Source: Paracoccus aurantiacus
GTDB lineage: Bacteria; Pseudomonadota; Alphaproteobacteria; Rhodobacterales; Rhodobacteraceae
Direction of reading: 5' to 3'
DNA length: 64,000 nucleotides
Assembly (NCBI RefSeq): GCF_007993065.1
Contig: NZ_VOPL01000004.1
Span: 186,001-250,000 of the forward strand
Position 1 is the stretch's first letter, and every line of letters begins with the position of its first letter. This document shows, one piece after another, positions 1 to 9,700 of the stretch. The translations under genes and the position numbers were made by a program. The notes below the pieces were generated by a model. The model had not been told where the DNA came from. It searched no databases and worked only from the letters and a program-made list of their open reading frames with translations.

Positions 1-13
1 TGAGGGAAGTCAT

Positions 14-1333
14 TTGAGTTATTCACCTTGGGTCGTCCTGACCGCGTTTGCCCTGACCTTTTCCACTCCTGCGACGCTTTGGGCACAGTCCGCGCCACCT
101 GCCGGTATGGCCAACCAGAAGGTGAGCGTCGGAACCGTTACGCTGTCGCCCGAGGCAGTCCCGCTGACGCTCGATCTTTCGGGAACGGCGGTTGCGGCGG
201 AAAGCGCCCAGATAAGGCCCTTGGTTCAGGGCGTTGTGCAGGAAATCCTGTATCGCCCAGACGAAAGGCTGAGCGTCGGCAGCCCGATGTTCCAGATTGA
301 CCCGACCAGTTATGACGCGGCCCTGGCTGTCGCCAAGGCCAGCCTATCCAGCGCCGAGGCCGCGCGCGACGAGGCACAGGCAAATGCTGATCGTTATGAC
401 GCGCTTGCGGGGCGGGGCGTCACGCAAGCGGATGCGGACAGCGCCAGAAGCACGCTGTTGCAGGCGCAGGCCGCTGTCGAGCAGGCCGAGGCAGAGGTGA
501 AAGCCGCGCAATTCGACCTCGACAATACAACGATCAAAAGCCCGCTGGAGGGTGAGGCTTCGGTCGCAGAAATCTCGGTCGGCGATCTGGTTACCAGCGG
601 GCAATCTGACATTCTTGCCACGGTGACAAAGCTTGACCCCATCTATGCCGATCTCGCGGATACCAGCGCCCGGATGCTGCGCTTGCGCGCCATGTTCGCG
701 CAGGGCGTCCTGAAACCGGGCGCGTCGCTTGAGGTCCGGCTGATCCTTGAAAACGGCGAGGAACTGAGCGGAGACGGCAAGGTCGTCTCGGTCGGCGATC
801 AGGTTTCGACCAGCACGGGGACGTTCAATGTTCGCGTGGAAATCGCGAACCCTGACCGCGCGGTGCTGCCGGGAATGTTTGTCACTGCCCGACTGACTTT
901 CGGAACGATGCAGGCGGTGCTGGTCCCGCAGGTCGCGGCGTCCGCGCAGGCGGATGGGACGATCGAGATCTTCACGGTCGAGGATGGAAAGGCAAAAGCA
1001 GTCTATGTGCAGCCCACCGGAAGCACGGATTCGGCATGGATCGTGCCGGAAGGGATTGCGCAGGGAACGATCCTGATCGTGGACAACAAGGATAACCTGC
1101 GCGACGGCGCGGACGTGCAGCCCGTCGCCGTCACCCTCGGCACCGGCGGCGTCGTCAGCGAGGCAGATGCAACAGCGCAGGCTCAGGCGGGCGGCGCAGA
1201 AACGTCTGGCACGGCCGGGACCGACGCAGCCGCCGAAACCGAGAGCCCGGCACCGGCGGAGCCTGCCGTCGCGAATGACGCGACATCAGGGGGCGCCGAT
1301 GCCTCGGCCAGTGATGCGCAGGCGGGGCAGTAA
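14..1333 (+). CDS. RND efflux periplasmic adaptor (membrane fusion protein), system 1
   Basis: This is the periplasmic adaptor that would link the RND pump encoded next to an outer-membrane channel. The 439-residue product has a hydrophobic N-terminal export segment ending near AQSAPPA (about residue 25). A lipoyl/barrel region is split by an Ala- and Glu-rich coiled-coil hairpin (about residues 100-165), as in the MexA/AcrA family. An Ala/Glu/Thr-rich low-complexity tail covers the last 55 or so residues. It ends 2 nt before the pump gene, so the two form an operon. The start used is TTG at 14 with GAGGGA ahead of it. The frame is open to the window edge and the signal peptide lacks basic residues, so the true start could lie upstream. 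No outer-membrane TolC-type gene is visible. Confidence 0.88.
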   Translation: MSYSPWVVLTAFALTFSTPATLWAQSAPPAGMANQKVSVGTVTLSPEAVPLTLDLSGTAVAAESAQIRPLVQGVVQEILYRPDERLSVGSPMFQIDPTSYDAALAVAKASLSSAEAARDEAQANADRYDALAGRGVTQADADSARSTLLQAQAAVEQAEAEVKAAQFDLDNTTIKSPLEGEASVAEISVGDLVTSGQSDILATVTKLDPIYADLADTSARMLRLRAMFAQGVLKPGASLEVRLILENGEELSGDGKVVSVGDQVSTSTGTFNVRVEIANPDRAVLPGMFVTARLTFGTMQAVLVPQVAASAQADGTIEIFTVEDGKAKAVYVQPTGSTDSAWIVPEGIAQGTILIVDNKDNLRDGADVQPVAVTLGTGGVVSEADATAQAQAGGAETSGTAGTDAAAETESPAPAEPAVANDATSGGADASASDAQAGQ

Positions 1334-1335
1334 CC

Positions 1336-4300
1336 ATGTCGCGCTTCTTCATTCACCGCCCGGTCTTCGCCTGGGTCATCGCCATTGTCACGATGCTTCT
1401 TGGCATGCTGGGGATGACCCAGCTTCCCGTGTCTCAATACCCCGAGGTCGCGCCGCCAACAGTCCGGATCAGCGCGACCTATACGGGCGCATCCGCCGAA
1501 GCGGTGCAGAACAGCGTAACCTCGGTCATCGAGGATGCGCTGACCGGCCTTGACGGTATGGTCTACATGACGTCGTCGTCATCGCGCGGCAGCGCCTCGG
1601 TTTCCGTGGTATTCGAGCAGGATGAGGACGGCGAGGATGCGCAGGTCCGGGTGCAGAACAAGGTATCGGGCGTCACCAGCCAGCTTCCGACAAGCGTTCA
1701 GCAGCGCGGGGTCACTGTCTCGCGCTCGACCTCGTCGATCCTGATGATCGGGGCGCTCGTCAGCGATGACGGTGCGCGCGAAACCATCGAGCTGGCCGAT
1801 CTGATGGAAAACTCGATCCAGGACAGCATCGAGCGGACCGAGGGTGTGGGCAGCGTCAATACGTTTGGTTCAGGCTATGCGATGCGCATCTGGCTTGACC
1901 CGGTGAAGCTCAAGCAATTCTCGCTGACACCATCCGACATTACCAGTGCCGTCGAGGCGCAGAACACCAATGTTTCCGTCGGTTCTATCGGCGATCAGCC
2001 GGTAGTGGAGGCGCAGCAATTCACGGCGGATGTGACCGCGCAAAGCCAGCTGACCACCGTGGACGAGTTCCGCGAGATCCTGCTGAAGACCACCGCAGAA
2101 GGGGCAATGGTCCGGCTTGGCGATGTCGCCCGGATCGAGATAGGGCAGGAAAGCTACGGCGGCGATTCGAGCTTCAACGGCAAGCCGGCCGCGGGCTTCG
2201 GCGTGAACCTTGCGACCGGGGCGAATGCCGTCGATACCGCCGCAGCGGTCCGCGAAACACTGGACAGGCTTTCAGGTTCGCTGCCCGAGGGCGTGTCGAT
2301 CCAGATTCCCTATGACACATCACCTTTCGTCGAACTGTCGATCGAGAAAGTCTATCACACGCTGGCCGAAGCTATCGTCCTCGTTTTCCTCGTCATGCTG
2401 GTCTTTCTTCAAAGCTGGCGCGCGACGCTGATTCCGACGCTTGCAGTTCCTGTTGTCCTGCTGGGCACTTTCGGTGTTCTGGCCATCGCAGGGTATTCGA
2501 TCAACACGATGACCATGTTCGCGATGGTTCTGGCGATCGGTCTGCTTGTCGATGACGCCATCATCGTGGTCGAGAATGTCGAGCGCGTCATGGAGGAAGA
2601 AGGCCTTCCCCCGATGGAGGCGACCGAGCAGAGTATGGGCCAGATCACCGGCGCGCTGATCGGCACGACCGCCGTGCTGTGTGCGGTATTCCTGCCCATG
2701 GCCTTTTTCGGCGGGGCCACGGGTGTGATCTATCGCCAGTTCTCGGTCACGATCATCTCGGCCATGGTGCTGTCGACGGTCTTCGCGCTGACCCTGACGC
2801 CGGCGCTGTGCGCGTCTTTGCTGCGACCGAAGAAGGGGCGTGAAATCGCACCTGCGCGCTGGTTCAACAACGGCTTTCAACGCACGCAGGACGGTTATAT
2901 CCGCGTTCTCGGCAGACTGCTTCGTATTCCGCTTGCGGCGATTGCCGGGTTGGCGGTCGTCGTTGCGCTGGCGGTTCTGTTCTATCAGCGCTTGCCCGCG
3001 TCGTTCCTGCCGGAAGAAGACCAGGGCGTGCTGATGACGATGATAAACCTGCCATCGGGATCGACCACCGCGCAGACCGCGGCAGCCATGACCGATGTCG
3101 AGGACTATTTGCTGAATGAAGAATCCGAAGGGGTAGAGGCTGTCTTCGGCTCGCTCGGATTCGGGTTCAGCGGCAGTTCGCAGAACTCTGCGATGCTGTT
3201 TGTGAAGCTTCGCGATTATGACGAGCGCTTAGCGATGGATGGCCAGAGCGCGGCGGAAATTGCCGGGCGGGCGACAATGGCATTCGCGGGCGATCGGCGC
3301 GGGCGGATATTCTTCATGCAGCCGCCGGCGATCATGGGCATGGGCAATACCGACGGGTTCAGTGCCTATCTGGTCGATCAGGGAAGCAACGGGCATGACG
3401 CACTTGTGCGCGCTGCGGAAGACCTGGTGGCCACCGGGGAGGCGAGCGGCGAGCTGACAAACTTGCGCGGCGCGGAAGATCAGCAGAAAACGGCGCTTCG
3501 GATCAATATTGACCGGGAACGTGCGGAACGTCTCGGGCTGACGCTCTCCTCGGTCAATGAGATGCTTTCGACCATTTATTCCGGCACCGAGGTCAATGAC
3601 TTTCAGCTTGGGGCGGAATTGAAACCTGTCATCGTGCAGGGCGATGCCCCCTATCGGATGCAGCCCGATGACATCGAGGACTGGAACGCGCGCAATTCCG
3701 ATGATGAAATGGTGCCCTTCGGCGCATTTTCGACCGTGAGTTGGGAGGACGTGCCGGTTTCGCTGGACCGTTATGGTGGGACCGCGGCACTGTCGCTGTC
3801 AGGGTCGCCTGCAGACGGCATAAGCTCTGGCGATGCCATGGACAGGATGGAGGCGCTGGCAGCCGATCTGGACGGTGGCTATGGGATCGCCTGGACGGGG
3901 ATTTCCTATCAGGAGCGGCTTTCGGGATCGCAAGAGGGTTTCCTTTACGCGATCTCTGCGCTGGTTGTGTTCCTGTCGCTTGCAGCGTTGTACGAAAGCT
4001 GGACGATCCCCCTGGCTGTCATGCTGGCGGTGCCGGTCGGCCTCATGGGGGCGCTTGTCGGTGCCGATCTGCTGGGTCAGTCGAACGATGTTTACTTCAA
4101 GGTCGGACTGCTGGCGACGATTGGGCTGGCGGCAAAGAATGCCATTCTGATCGTTGAATTCGCCGTTGAGCTGCAAAATCAGGGAAAATCGCTGCTCGAC
4201 GCGACGCTGACGGCTGCACGTCAGCGGCTTAGGCCGATTGTGATGACCTCGCTTGCCTTCATTCTGGGCGTGCTGCCACTGGCGCGCGCGACAGGTGCCG

Positions 4301-4461
4301 GTGCAGGCGCGCAGAACGCCATCGGCTCGGGCGTGATGGGCGGTATGATCGCGGCGACGCTGTTTGGTGTTTTCCTGATCCCATCGCTTTTCATGGTCGT
4401 GCGACGGGTCTTCGGCGGCTGGCACAAGCAGAAAACGGATGCAGTATCCCCGGCAGAGTGA
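1336..4461 (+). CDS. RND multidrug efflux pump, HAE1 (AcrB/MexB-like) permease, system 1
   Basis: This is an inner-membrane proton-driven pump that exports hydrophobic compounds through the adaptor encoded upstream. Its 1041 residues match the usual 1030-1050 of AcrB/MexB. The N-terminus begins directly with the FFIHRPVFAWVIAI-type first membrane helix. The proton-relay aspartates in helix 4 are D406 and D407 (GLLVDDAIIVVENVE). The helix-10 lysine is K934 (GLAAKNAILIVEFA). Two large periplasmic loops separate the two six-helix bundles. It follows the adaptor with a 2-nt gap and ends 29 nt from a convergent tetR-family gene. The substrate cannot be read from sequence. Confidence 0.95.
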   Translation: MSRFFIHRPVFAWVIAIVTMLLGMLGMTQLPVSQYPEVAPPTVRISATYTGASAEAVQNSVTSVIEDALTGLDGMVYMTSSSSRGSASVSVVFEQDEDGEDAQVRVQNKVSGVTSQLPTSVQQRGVTVSRSTSSILMIGALVSDDGARETIELADLMENSIQDSIERTEGVGSVNTFGSGYAMRIWLDPVKLKQFSLTPSDITSAVEAQNTNVSVGSIGDQPVVEAQQFTADVTAQSQLTTVDEFREILLKTTAEGAMVRLGDVARIEIGQESYGGDSSFNGKPAAGFGVNLATGANAVDTAAAVRETLDRLSGSLPEGVSIQIPYDTSPFVELSIEKVYHTLAEAIVLVFLVMLVFLQSWRATLIPTLAVPVVLLGTFGVLAIAGYSINTMTMFAMVLAIGLLVDDAIIVVENVERVMEEEGLPPMEATEQSMGQITGALIGTTAVLCAVFLPMAFFGGATGVIYRQFSVTIISAMVLSTVFALTLTPALCASLLRPKKGREIAPARWFNNGFQRTQDGYIRVLGRLLRIPLAAIAGLAVVVALAVLFYQRLPASFLPEEDQGVLMTMINLPSGSTTAQTAAAMTDVEDYLLNEESEGVEAVFGSLGFGFSGSSQNSAMLFVKLRDYDERLAMDGQSAAEIAGRATMAFAGDRRGRIFFMQPPAIMGMGNTDGFSAYLVDQGSNGHDALVRAAEDLVATGEASGELTNLRGAEDQQKTALRINIDRERAERLGLTLSSVNEMLSTIYSGTEVNDFQLGAELKPVIVQGDAPYRMQPDDIEDWNARNSDDEMVPFGAFSTVSWEDVPVSLDRYGGTAALSLSGSPADGISSGDAMDRMEALAADLDGGYGIAWTGISYQERLSGSQEGFLYAISALVVFLSLAALYESWTIPLAVMLAVPVGLMGALVGADLLGQSNDVYFKVGLLATIGLAAKNAILIVEFAVELQNQGKSLLDATLTAARQRLRPIVMTSLAFILGVLPLARATGAGAGAQNAIGSGVMGGMIAATLFGVFLIPSLFMVVRRVFGGWHKQKTDAVSPAE

Positions 4462-4490
4462 CGCGCGCAGGTCGATGCCTGCGGCGCCTC

Positions 4491-5144
4491 TCAGCCGCCC
4501 TGGGTGGATGCATCGCGCAAGACGCGCGTAATCAGGCGGTCGGCAAGGTCGATCGCCGGAACCGGGGTCAGCAACTCCAGTCGGCCCGACGCCCTGAGGG
4601 ATGCGATGCCCTGCACCGCCGCGAACATGGCCGCCGCCTCGCTTTTCGCGGCTTCGCGCGTCAGCTTCGGTGCCAATGCACGAAGTTCGATCGCAGCACC
4701 GTCGAGCAGGGTCGAGATCGCATCCATATACCAGTCGGGGAATTTCTCGGACTTCCGGGGGCCGTCGAACAGGGCGCGAAACAGCATCGGCTCTGCCTCG
4801 ACCAGGTCCAGATAGCGCACGGTCAGCGCGCGCAGGCGCTCGGCAGGGTCGTCGCCGGGCAAATCCTTGAACAGCGTGGCGATCCTGGAAAAGTTTTCGC
4901 GGTTCACCTGCCACAGAACGTCGGGCAGGCTGTCGAACAAGTTATAGATGGTGCCTGCGGTGTAACCCACTGCCTGCGCGAGACGCCGTGCCGTCAGTGC
5001 CTCGGGCCCGTCCTGCAAGATGATCTCGCGCGCGGCTGCGAGCGTCTCTGCGCGCAATTCCTCTCGGGTCCGGCGGGTCTGCGTGGCGCGCGGACCCGCT
5101 TTCCGGGGCTTGCCGGATCTGGTCGGCTTCGGTGATTGGGACAT
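4491..5144 (-). CDS. TetR/AcrR family transcriptional regulator
   Basis: This is a probable repressor of one or both neighbouring efflux systems. It has 217 residues. A basic, Arg/Lys-rich N-terminal arm precedes a TetR-type helix-turn-helix (ALTARRLAQAVGYTAGTIYNLF, given here only by its ends and centred near residues 40-65). The C-terminal ligand domain is divergent. The frame stays open to 5276, but ATG 5144 starts a normal TetR N-terminus. The longer form would translate through the promoter and operator described at 5155-5203, so 5144 is chosen. The gene is convergent with system 1 and divergent from system 2. The operator beside its own promoter suggests autorepression; regulation of system 2 is inferred from position. 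Confidence 0.88.
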   Translation of the reverse strand: MSQSPKPTRSGKPRKAGPRATQTRRTREELRAETLAAAREIILQDGPEALTARRLAQAVGYTAGTIYNLFDSLPDVLWQVNRENFSRIATLFKDLPGDDPAERLRALTVRYLDLVEAEPMLFRALFDGPRKSEKFPDWYMDAISTLLDGAAIELRALAPKLTREAAKSEAAAMFAAVQGIASLRASGRLELLTPVPAIDLADRLITRVLRDASTQGG

Positions 5145-5154
5145 CAGGATGGCA

Positions 5155-5172
5155 ACCTGTATATTTACAGGT
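5155..5172. promoter_or_regulatory. Candidate TetR operator palindrome
   Basis: The sequence ACCTGTA-TATT-TACAGGT is a perfect 7-bp inverted repeat with a 4-bp spacer. It lies 10 bp upstream of the tetR ATG and just downstream of its -10 box. Size and placement are typical of a TetR-family operator that blocks its own promoter. No second copy was seen before the system 2 adaptor at 5491. The region before the system 1 adaptor is outside the window. Confidence 0.72.
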
Positions 5173-5175
5173 CGA

Positions 5176-5203
5176 GTGTTACGTTCCTGAAGCGACACGT
5201 CAA
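5176..5203 (-). promoter_or_regulatory. Candidate sigma-70 promoter of the tetR-family gene
   Basis: On the minus strand TTGACG (5198-5203) is followed after 16 bp by TAACAC (5176-5181). The operator palindrome begins 4 bp beyond the -10 box, so a bound repressor would cover the transcription start. Confidence 0.55.
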
Positions 5204-5490
5204 TGAAAACGGTATCAAACAGGAATTTATGTTGAGATAACGCGCTTTTGGGGACAGAAATTGCGGCTGGCCTCAACTGAGCCGTGTATCGTCCGGGGCG
5301 TGGTCAGGGCCAGTTGTTGCTTATGTGATCGCTGGCCGCCCGGCTTGTCCTTTTTTATCCGGTGCGGCTGCTGTAGGCTTTCGCGCAAGAGCGACGGGGC
5401 GCATGTCTGACGGGACCGCCCGCAACATGATGTCCCGCGCAATGAGGAGCTTTTCACGTCGTCCTGAACTGGTGCGTCGTGCGCTAAGGG

Positions 5491-6765
5491 ATGAGCATGG
5501 TGTTTTGTCGGGTCGTTTTTTGTGCCTTTCTAAGCGCGCTTGCTGTCCTTGCACCCGTTGGCCCACTTGCCGCGCAAGAGGCCGGCGATCCGCCTGCAGA
5601 CGCGACGACAGGGGGCGGCGCCTTGCCGGTGACGGTGGTGCCGGCGACCGTTATGCCGATTGAAATCCGGGTTCCGGCCTCGGGCTCGTTGGTCGCGCGC
5701 GAGCTGGCGCTCGTCTATCCGCAACTGGCCGGGGACGAGATAACCGAATTGCTGGTTGAGGAAGGCGACCGCGTTACGAAGGGTCAGGTTTTGGCGCGGC
5801 TGTCCGATCTGACGGTGAAAGCGCAGCTTGCACAGGCAGACGCAGAGGCGCAGCGCGCGGATGCAGCCGTCGGTCAGGCACGCAGCCAGATCGACAGCAC
5901 GGAGGCGACGCTCGCGCAGGCTGCGGCTGCGTTGGAACGCACCCGTCAGCTTCAGCGCGGCGGCTCTGCGACACGCGCGGCGCTGGATGAGGTCGTGGCG
6001 AACGAAGCGGCGGCGCGCGCAGCGGCGGCCTCGGCGCGCGACGGACTTGCCGTGGCAGAGGCTGCGCGCGCGCAGGCAAATGCAGCGCTCGATCTGGCCA
6101 AGCTGAATCGTGATCGCACCAGCGTCACGTCCCCCGTTGACGGGATTGTCAGCGAACGCAGCGCCCGGCTCGGCGCGCTCGGCAGTGCGGCGGGCGATCC
6201 GATGTTCACCATCATTGCCGACGGGACCATCGAATGGCAGGCGGATGTGGTCGAAACCGCACTGAACAGGCTGAAGGTCGGCGATCCGGTGCTGGCCTCG
6301 GTCGCCGGGATGGGCGAGGTGCCGGGCGTGGTCAGGCTTTTGCCTGCTGCCGTTGATCCGGTGACGCGGCTTGGCGAAATGCGCATTTCGCTGGATCAGG
6401 TGGTGGGGCTGCGATCCGGCCTGTTCGCCTCTGGCTGGGTGATCGTGGATCGCCATGACGGGGTTGCGGTGCCGCTGACGGCAGTGCTGGAAGGCGACGG
6501 CGCGCAGATCGTGCAGGTCGTGCGCGACGGCATTGTCGAGACGCGCGAGATCAAAGCAGGCGCGATCTGGAAAGGCAATCGAGAGATACTGACCGGACTT
6601 GCGTCGGGCGAACAGGTCATCGAACGCGCAGGCGCATTCTTCCGCGACGGCGACAAGGTGTCCCCGGTCACGGCGGAGGAGCCGCCCGCAGAAAGCACGG
6701 TATCCGCGAAACAGGGCGAGAGTGCCGCGACACCGCGCGCGGCAATGTCAGGGGCCGGGCAATGA
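5491..6765 (+). CDS. RND efflux periplasmic adaptor, system 2
   Basis: This is the adaptor for the second RND pump. It has 424 residues with a signal peptide ending near LAAQEA (about residue 28). Next come a first barrel and lipoyl half, then a long Ala-rich coiled-coil hairpin (about residues 105-205). The returning lipoyl half carries TSPVDGIVSERSA, followed by a beta-barrel and membrane-proximal domain. The last 40 residues are a Pro/Ala/Ser-rich tail. Translation probably starts at ATG 5491, although ATG 5497 in the same frame is possible. It overlaps the pump gene by 4 nt (ATGA), so the two are translationally coupled. It is only distantly similar to the system 1 adaptor, so this is not a recent duplication. 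Confidence 0.88.
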   Translation: MSMVFCRVVFCAFLSALAVLAPVGPLAAQEAGDPPADATTGGGALPVTVVPATVMPIEIRVPASGSLVARELALVYPQLAGDEITELLVEEGDRVTKGQVLARLSDLTVKAQLAQADAEAQRADAAVGQARSQIDSTEATLAQAAAALERTRQLQRGGSATRAALDEVVANEAAARAAAASARDGLAVAEAARAQANAALDLAKLNRDRTSVTSPVDGIVSERSARLGALGSAAGDPMFTIIADGTIEWQADVVETALNRLKVGDPVLASVAGMGEVPGVVRLLPAAVDPVTRLGEMRISLDQVVGLRSGLFASGWVIVDRHDGVAVPLTAVLEGDGAQIVQVVRDGIVETREIKAGAIWKGNREILTGLASGEQVIERAGAFFRDGDKVSPVTAEEPPAESTVSAKQGESAATPRAAMSGAGQ

Positions 6766-9700
6766 ACCTTTCAACCTGGTCCATCCGCCACCCGGTCCCG
6801 CCGATTGCGCTGTTTCTGGTCCTCATGCTGGCCGGGTTCTACAGCTTCCGTTCGCTGGCGGTCACGCAGTTCCCGAATATCGACCTGCCGCTTGTGACGG
6901 TGTCGGTTGGCCAACCAGGTGCTGCGCCATCGGAACTGGTCACACAGGTCGTCCAGCCCATCGAGGATGCGATTGCCGCGGTTGTCGGTGTGCGGCACAC
7001 GACCGTGACGGCACAGGACAGTGCGGTTTCCTTCGTGGTGGAGTTCGAGCTGGAGACCGACAGCGACCGCGCCGTCAACGACATCAAGGACGCAGTGGCC
7101 GAGATCAGGGGTGAACTCCCCGACAGCGTGACCGAGCCAATCATCCGCAGGCTGGACGTCACCGGCGTCCCCATTCTGACCTATGCGGTGCGTGACGATA
7201 CACGCTCGATCGAGGAACTTTCGAAATTCGTCGATGATGTTGTCGCGCGTGACCTCGCCACGGTCGATGCGGTCGGAAAGGTCAGCCGGCTGGGCGGGGC
7301 GGATCGCGAAATCAAGGTCGAACTCGATCCCGACCGGTTGCTCGCACATGGGCTGACTGCGGCTGGGGTTTCAGAGCAGTTGCGCATGCGCAATATCGAC
7401 CTTGGCGGCGGGCGCGGCGACCTTGCGGGAACCGAATTTTCGATCCGCGCGCTTGGTGCGGCCGAAACGCTTGACCAGCTTGCCGCAACGCCGATCAGCA
7501 TTTCCGATGCGGCGACGGTGCGGCTCGATCAGCTTGGCAGGATCATCGACGGCGCATCCGAGGAGCGCGGCTTCGCGCTGTATGACGGCACCCCGGTCGT
7601 TGCCTTCGGCATCTTCCGCGCAAGCGGAGAATCCGACCTTCTGGCGGCCGAGGGAAGCAAGGAAAAGCTGGCCGAGTTGCAGGAGCGTTATCCCTCGACC
7701 GAGATTTACCTGATCGACGACACGACCGTCTATACCGAGGCCAATTTCCACCGCGCGATGGAAACCCTTTACGAAGGCGCGGCCCTGTCGATCGTGGTGG
7801 TCTTTCTGTTCCTGCGAAACTGGCGCGCCACACTCATTGCCGCGCTTGCGCTCCCGTTATCCATCATTCCCACATTCTTCATCATGGATATGCTGGGCTT
7901 CACGCTGAACACGATCAGCCTGCTCGGGATCACGCTGGTGACGGGGATTCTCGTCGATGATGCTATCGTCGAGATCGAGAACATTGTGCGGCATATCAAT
8001 ATGGGTGTGCCCGCCTATCAGGCGTCCGAGGAAGCCGCGACAGAGATCGGCACCACGGTTATCGCAATCAGCTTCTCGATTGTGGCGGTTTTCGCCCCGG
8101 TAAGTTTCATGTCCGGGATCGCGGGGCAGTATTTCAAACAGTTCGGCCTGACTGTCGCGGTTTCGGTCCTGCTGTCATTGTTGGTGGCAAGGATCGTCAC
8201 ACCGATGCTTGCCGCCTATTTCCTTAAAGATGCGCACCATGTCGACGCAAAGGACGGGATGGTGATGCGCAATCTGATGAAAGTTTCGGCGTGGACGCTG
8301 AAGCACCGCGCGCTGACACTGCTGGCGGGGTTTGCCATTTTCGCAGGCTCGATCTACTCGGCCACGCTTCTGCCGGGGGAGTTCATGCCGCCGACCGATA
8401 TCGGTCGCTCGACCGTCACGCTCGAACTGCCGCCCGGTGCCACCATATCTGAAACCGATGATGCGGCGCGCCTTGTCACCCGGCGGCTCGACAAGTTCCC
8501 GGATGTGAAGTCCGTCTTTGTCGAAGGCGGCGGCAGCGACGTGACCGAAGCGAAGCTGTTCGTGAATTACGGCCCGAAAGAGGAACGCGAGCGCAGCCAG
8601 TTCGAGATCGAGGAAGACATCAAGCAGGCCCTGTCCGACATTCCCGATATGCGGCTGAGCTTTCAGAACGAGAATGGCGAGAACGATCTTTCGATCAGCG
8701 TTCTTGGCAATACCGAGGAAAGCGCCGCCCTTGCCGCGCAGCGCCTTGCCGAAGCGATGGCAGGCATGCCGGAACTGGAAGGTGTGCTGAGCAATGCGAA
8801 CCTGCTGCGCCCTGAGATCACGATCACGCCGAAGCCTGATCTCGCGGCGCGTTTCGGGGTCAGCGCGGTCGATCTTGCTGCGACCCTGCGGATTGCGACG
8901 ATCGGCGATGTCGAGGAAAACCTCGCCAAATTCAACTCGGGCGACAGTCAGGTCCCGATTATGGTGCGGCTCAACCGGAATGCGCGCGAAGACATGGAAA
9001 TTCTGCGCAGTCTGCGGGTTCCCAGCTCGCAAGGGCTCATCCCTCTCGAAACTGTCGCCGACATAGGCTATAGCGCCGGCGCTGCCGAAATCGGGCGCTA
9101 TGATCGCCGTTATCGGGTTTCAGTGACAGCCAATCTTGTTGATGGCGCACGGCTCGGCCCTGTGAATGCTCAGGTGGCTGCGTTGCAGCAGACGCTGGAA
9201 CTTCCCCCCGGAACCGAGATACAGGCATCGGGCGACGCCGAAATCATGGCCGACATCTTTGAGGCGTTCGGCACTGCCATGGCCGCCGGCGTGATGCTGG
9301 TGTTCGTCGTGCTGGTGCTGCTGTTCCACAGTTTCATCACGCCTGTCTCGATCCTTCTTTCGCTGCCATTGGCCATTGGCGGCGCGATCTTCGCGCTGTT
9401 CTTCTTCAACTACGCCATGAGCCTGCCAGTGCTGATCGGCTTCCTCATGCTGATGGGGATCGTTACCAAGAATGCGATCATGCTGGTCGAGTTCGCCTTG
9501 ACGTCAATGAGCGACGGCGCGCCCAAGCGGGTCGCGCTTCTGGATGCGGTTCATAAGCGCGCGCGTCCGATCATCATGACCACCATTGCGATGACCGCAG
9601 GGATGGTGCCGTCTGCGATCGGCACCGGCGCTGGTGGTGAGTTCCGCGCGCCTATGGCGACGGCGGTGATCGGCGGGCTGCTTTTGTCAACGCTTCTGTC

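Larger units (their letters stand above)
5145..5490. other. Divergent intergenic region between tetR and efflux system 2
   Basis: This 346-bp gap holds the tetR promoter and operator at its left end. A weak 6-bp inverted repeat (GGCCAG/CTGGCC) lies near 5308-5337, followed by the leader of the system 2 adaptor. A short open frame from 5403 (starting MSDGTARNMMSR) runs into the adaptor gene in another frame and is not supported as a gene. No convincing plus-strand promoter for system 2 was identified. Confidence 0.5.

Noticed and set aside
5325-5663. Open frame of 112 codons before and into the system 2 adaptor gene, beginning near MSDGTARNMMSR and faintly like a Vsr-type N-terminus
   Set aside because: It lacks an RBS, overlaps the clear adaptor gene in another frame and shows no further family motif.
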